A stretch of 9,439 bases of DNA from Solirubrobacteraceae bacterium (GTDB lineage: Bacteria > Actinomycetota > Thermoleophilia > Solirubrobacterales > Solirubrobacteraceae): contig JASHYF010000114.1 in assembly GCA_030043235.1 (NCBI GenBank), positions 1-9,439 of the forward strand, in the 5' to 3' direction. The position numbers were made by a program, and so were the translations under genes. Shown in pieces: positions 6,494 to 9,439 of this stretch. Position 1 is the first letter of the stretch. Each line of letters opens with the position of its first letter. The notes under the pieces were generated by a model. The model made no database searches. It was given only the letters and a program-made list of their open reading frames with translations, and was not told the origin of the DNA.

Positions 6494-7678
6494 ATGGACC
6501 AGCGCCTGAACCCCTACACCCCGGGCTCCGGGATCAAGCCGCGCCGGCTTGCAGGCCGCGATGCAGACCTCGAGGGATTCAGGATCCTGCTCGGACGGCT
6601 GGGCGACGGACAGCCTGAGCGAAGCCTCATCTACTCCGGCCTGCGCGGCGTCGGCAAGACGGTGCTTCTCCTGGAGTTCGAGACGCTCGCTCGGGAGGCG
6701 GGCTGGGCGTGCAACGACGTCGAGGAGGTGGGCTCGGGCGACTTCCGGCAGATTTTCGCCGAGCTTGCCTACCAAATGCTGCTGTCGATGAGCAGGCGCA
6801 AGCGGATGCAGGCGCGCGCCACGTCTGCGCTTGGCGTCCTCAAGGCCTTCACGCTCGGGCTGCCCGGCGGGATCACGGCCAGGATTGACGTCGAGGCATC
6901 CGCGGGGACAGCCGACACGGGCGATCCCGAGCGCGATCTCGCCACTCTGCTCGTCGAGGTCGGTCACGTCGCGCAGACCGGCGGCAGCGGTGCGGTCTTC
7001 TTCCTCGACGAGATGCAGGGCCTCGACAAGGTCGCCTTGGAGGCCGTATGCATGGCGATGAATCGTGTCGGACAGCGTTCCCTGCCCGTTGCGCTCGTGG
7101 GGGCTGGTCTTCCTCCCCTCCCCCGCCTGTTGCGCGCCGCGAAGCCCTACGCCGAGCGCATGTTCGCCTACCGCGAGCTCGATCGCCTGTCCGGCGCCGA
7201 GGCGCGCCTCGCGCTCATCGCCCCCGCCGCACAGCTTCGAGTCGACTACGAGCCCGAAGCGGTCGAGCTGATCATCGGGGCATCCGCAGGCTATCCCCAC
7301 TTCCTGCAGGAGTACGGGCGCGTCCTCTGGAATGAGGTTGAGTCCTCGCCGATCCGCGCACGCGACGTCAGGGGCGCACAGGCTCTCATCTCCGAGGCTC
7401 TGAGCCGGCGCTTCTTCCGGGACCGCTTCGAGACAGCCTCCGATGCCGAGCAACGTTACCTCTCGGCGATGGCCGCACTCGGCGATGGCCCCGCACGCAC
7501 CGCCGCGGTGGCCAAGGGTGCCGGCTACAAGGATCTGGGCAGCACGTCGCTGCTGCGCGAGAACCTGATGCGCAAGGACCTCATCTACAGCCCCAAGCGG
7601 GGTCTCGTCGCCTTCACGGTGCCTCTATTCGCTGATTACGTGCGCGAGCATCACCCGCTAGCCAGCTTCGACGAATAG
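6494..7678 (+). CDS. AAA/P-loop ATPase with C-terminal winged helix (ORC/Cdc6-like layout)
   Basis: A 394-aa ATP-binding protein of the type usually annotated only as ATP-binding or AAA ATPase. The N-terminal motif NPYTPGSG..P..LAGRD (6-23) is followed by Walker A GLRGVGKT (49-56, Lys55), Walker B AVFFLDE (167-173, Asp172-Glu173), a sensor-1-like strand LPVALVGAGLPPLPRLL (197-213) and a lid helix motif SAGYPHFLQEYG (263-274). The C-terminal part (about 317-385) reads as a winged-helix DNA-binding domain: RTAAVAKGAGYKD, then STSLLRENLMRKDLI as recognition helix, and wing SPKRGLVAFTVPLFADYV. An ATPase plus winged helix is the architecture of archaeal Orc1/Cdc6 and related STAND/ATPase_2 proteins. 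The conserved motif starts at residue 6, so ATG 6494 is the right start despite having no Shine-Dalgarno. The gene lies between two related palindromes. Codon choice seems a little looser than in its neighbours (GGA, AGG, CAA, ATT, CTT appear). Function is unknown; DNA binding is inferred. Confidence 0.85.
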   Translation: MDQRLNPYTPGSGIKPRRLAGRDADLEGFRILLGRLGDGQPERSLIYSGLRGVGKTVLLLEFETLAREAGWACNDVEEVGSGDFRQIFAELAYQMLLSMSRRKRMQARATSALGVLKAFTLGLPGGITARIDVEASAGTADTGDPERDLATLLVEVGHVAQTGGSGAVFFLDEMQGLDKVALEAVCMAMNRVGQRSLPVALVGAGLPPLPRLLRAAKPYAERMFAYRELDRLSGAEARLALIAPAAQLRVDYEPEAVELIIGASAGYPHFLQEYGRVLWNEVESSPIRARDVRGAQALISEALSRRFFRDRFETASDAEQRYLSAMAALGDGPARTAAVAKGAGYKDLGSTSLLRENLMRKDLIYSPKRGLVAFTVPLFADYVREHHPLASFDE

Positions 7679-7685
7679 AGCCGGT

Positions 7686-7715
7686 GTATTTGGCTTTGTT
7701 TGGGAAAGCAAATAC
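7686..7715. repeat. Imperfect palindrome after the ATPase gene, related to the upstream one
   Basis: GTATTTGGCTTT (7686-7697) pairs with AAAGCAAATAC (7705-7715) with one bulged G, around the 7-nt loop GTTTGGG. It begins 7 nt after the ATPase stop. The outer halves TATTTG and GCAAATA match those of the perfect palindrome in front of the gene. As RNA it would be an 11-bp hairpin, so it could also act as a transcription stop, but no T-run follows. The rest of the 7716-7844 gap before katG holds only a weak candidate promoter and a ribosome-binding site. Confidence 0.65.
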
Positions 7716-7757
7716 AACGCCAAGGGCTGCGTGACCAGCCCTCGGGCGGGCGGCGCC

Positions 7758-7784
7758 TTGCGTGGCCCGCGTCTGAGTTACCCT
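7758..7784 (+). promoter_or_regulatory. Weak candidate promoter for katG
   Basis: TTGCGT (7758-7763) and TACCCT (7779-7784, TAnnnT) are 15 nt apart, shorter than ideal. The leader would be about 55 nt. No furA gene and no recognisable FurA or OxyR site was seen in front of katG. Confidence 0.25.
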
Positions 7785-7823
7785 CGTTGCTCGTCGCGGC
7801 CCGACGACCCGAAGCACCTGTGA

Positions 7824-9439
<1,616 letters not shown>

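Noticed and set aside
6464..7453. 329-codon minus-strand open frame opposite the ATPase gene
   Set aside because: No domain recognised; the plus strand has Walker motifs and a winged helix.
6474..7715. Ordinary insertion sequence with terminal inverted repeats
   Set aside because: The single gene is an ATPase with a winged helix, not a transposase, each end is itself a palindrome rather than one half of a pair, and no target-site duplication was found by eye.

Overview
This is a GC-rich window, by eye about 70% G+C, with G/C-heavy third codon positions. The gene content points to a high-GC actinobacterium: a fused CofG-CofH FO synthase for the F420 deazaflavin cofactor, an MMPL-family exporter, a RipA-like NlpC/P60 tail, a stand-alone Clp-N protein and a KatG catalase-peroxidase. 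A Thermoleophilia/Solirubrobacter-like relative is possible, but that is a guess from style, not a demonstrated placement.

Layout, left to right. Positions 2-172 hold the 3' end of an NlpC/P60 peptidoglycan hydrolase. Its stop codon lies inside a degenerate minisatellite of about nine 15-nt units (169-302). A good sigma70-like promoter (314-342) and a long leader with a possible hairpin follow. They lead into a 390-aa protein with four Clp-N helical repeats and no ATPase module (490-1662), which carries an in-frame 39-bp tandem duplication. Convergent to it is the 793-aa bifunctional FO synthase on the minus strand (1714-4095), whose start looks leaderless. Divergent from that gene is a 752-aa MMPL/RND-type transporter (4182-6440).

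Next comes the most unusual unit: a 394-aa AAA-type ATPase with a C-terminal winged helix (6494-7678). A perfect 20-bp AT-rich palindrome ends at the base just before its ATG. A related imperfect 30-nt palindrome begins 7 nt after its stop. The two sites share TATTTG/CAAATA half-sites in an otherwise GC-rich region. The window ends inside katG (7845 to the edge), which has all the expected active-site residues in the visible part.

How the genes relate. The FO synthase supplies the F420 chromophore and KatG removes peroxide, so both touch redox metabolism, but nothing in the layout makes them one operon. The first, Clp-N and last three genes read rightwards and the FO synthase reads leftwards. 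The best candidate for an undescribed system is the palindrome-ATPase-palindrome cassette, either an autoregulated or self-recognising ATPase or a small mobile or replicative unit. No tRNA, rRNA, CRISPR array, transposase or integrase was seen.
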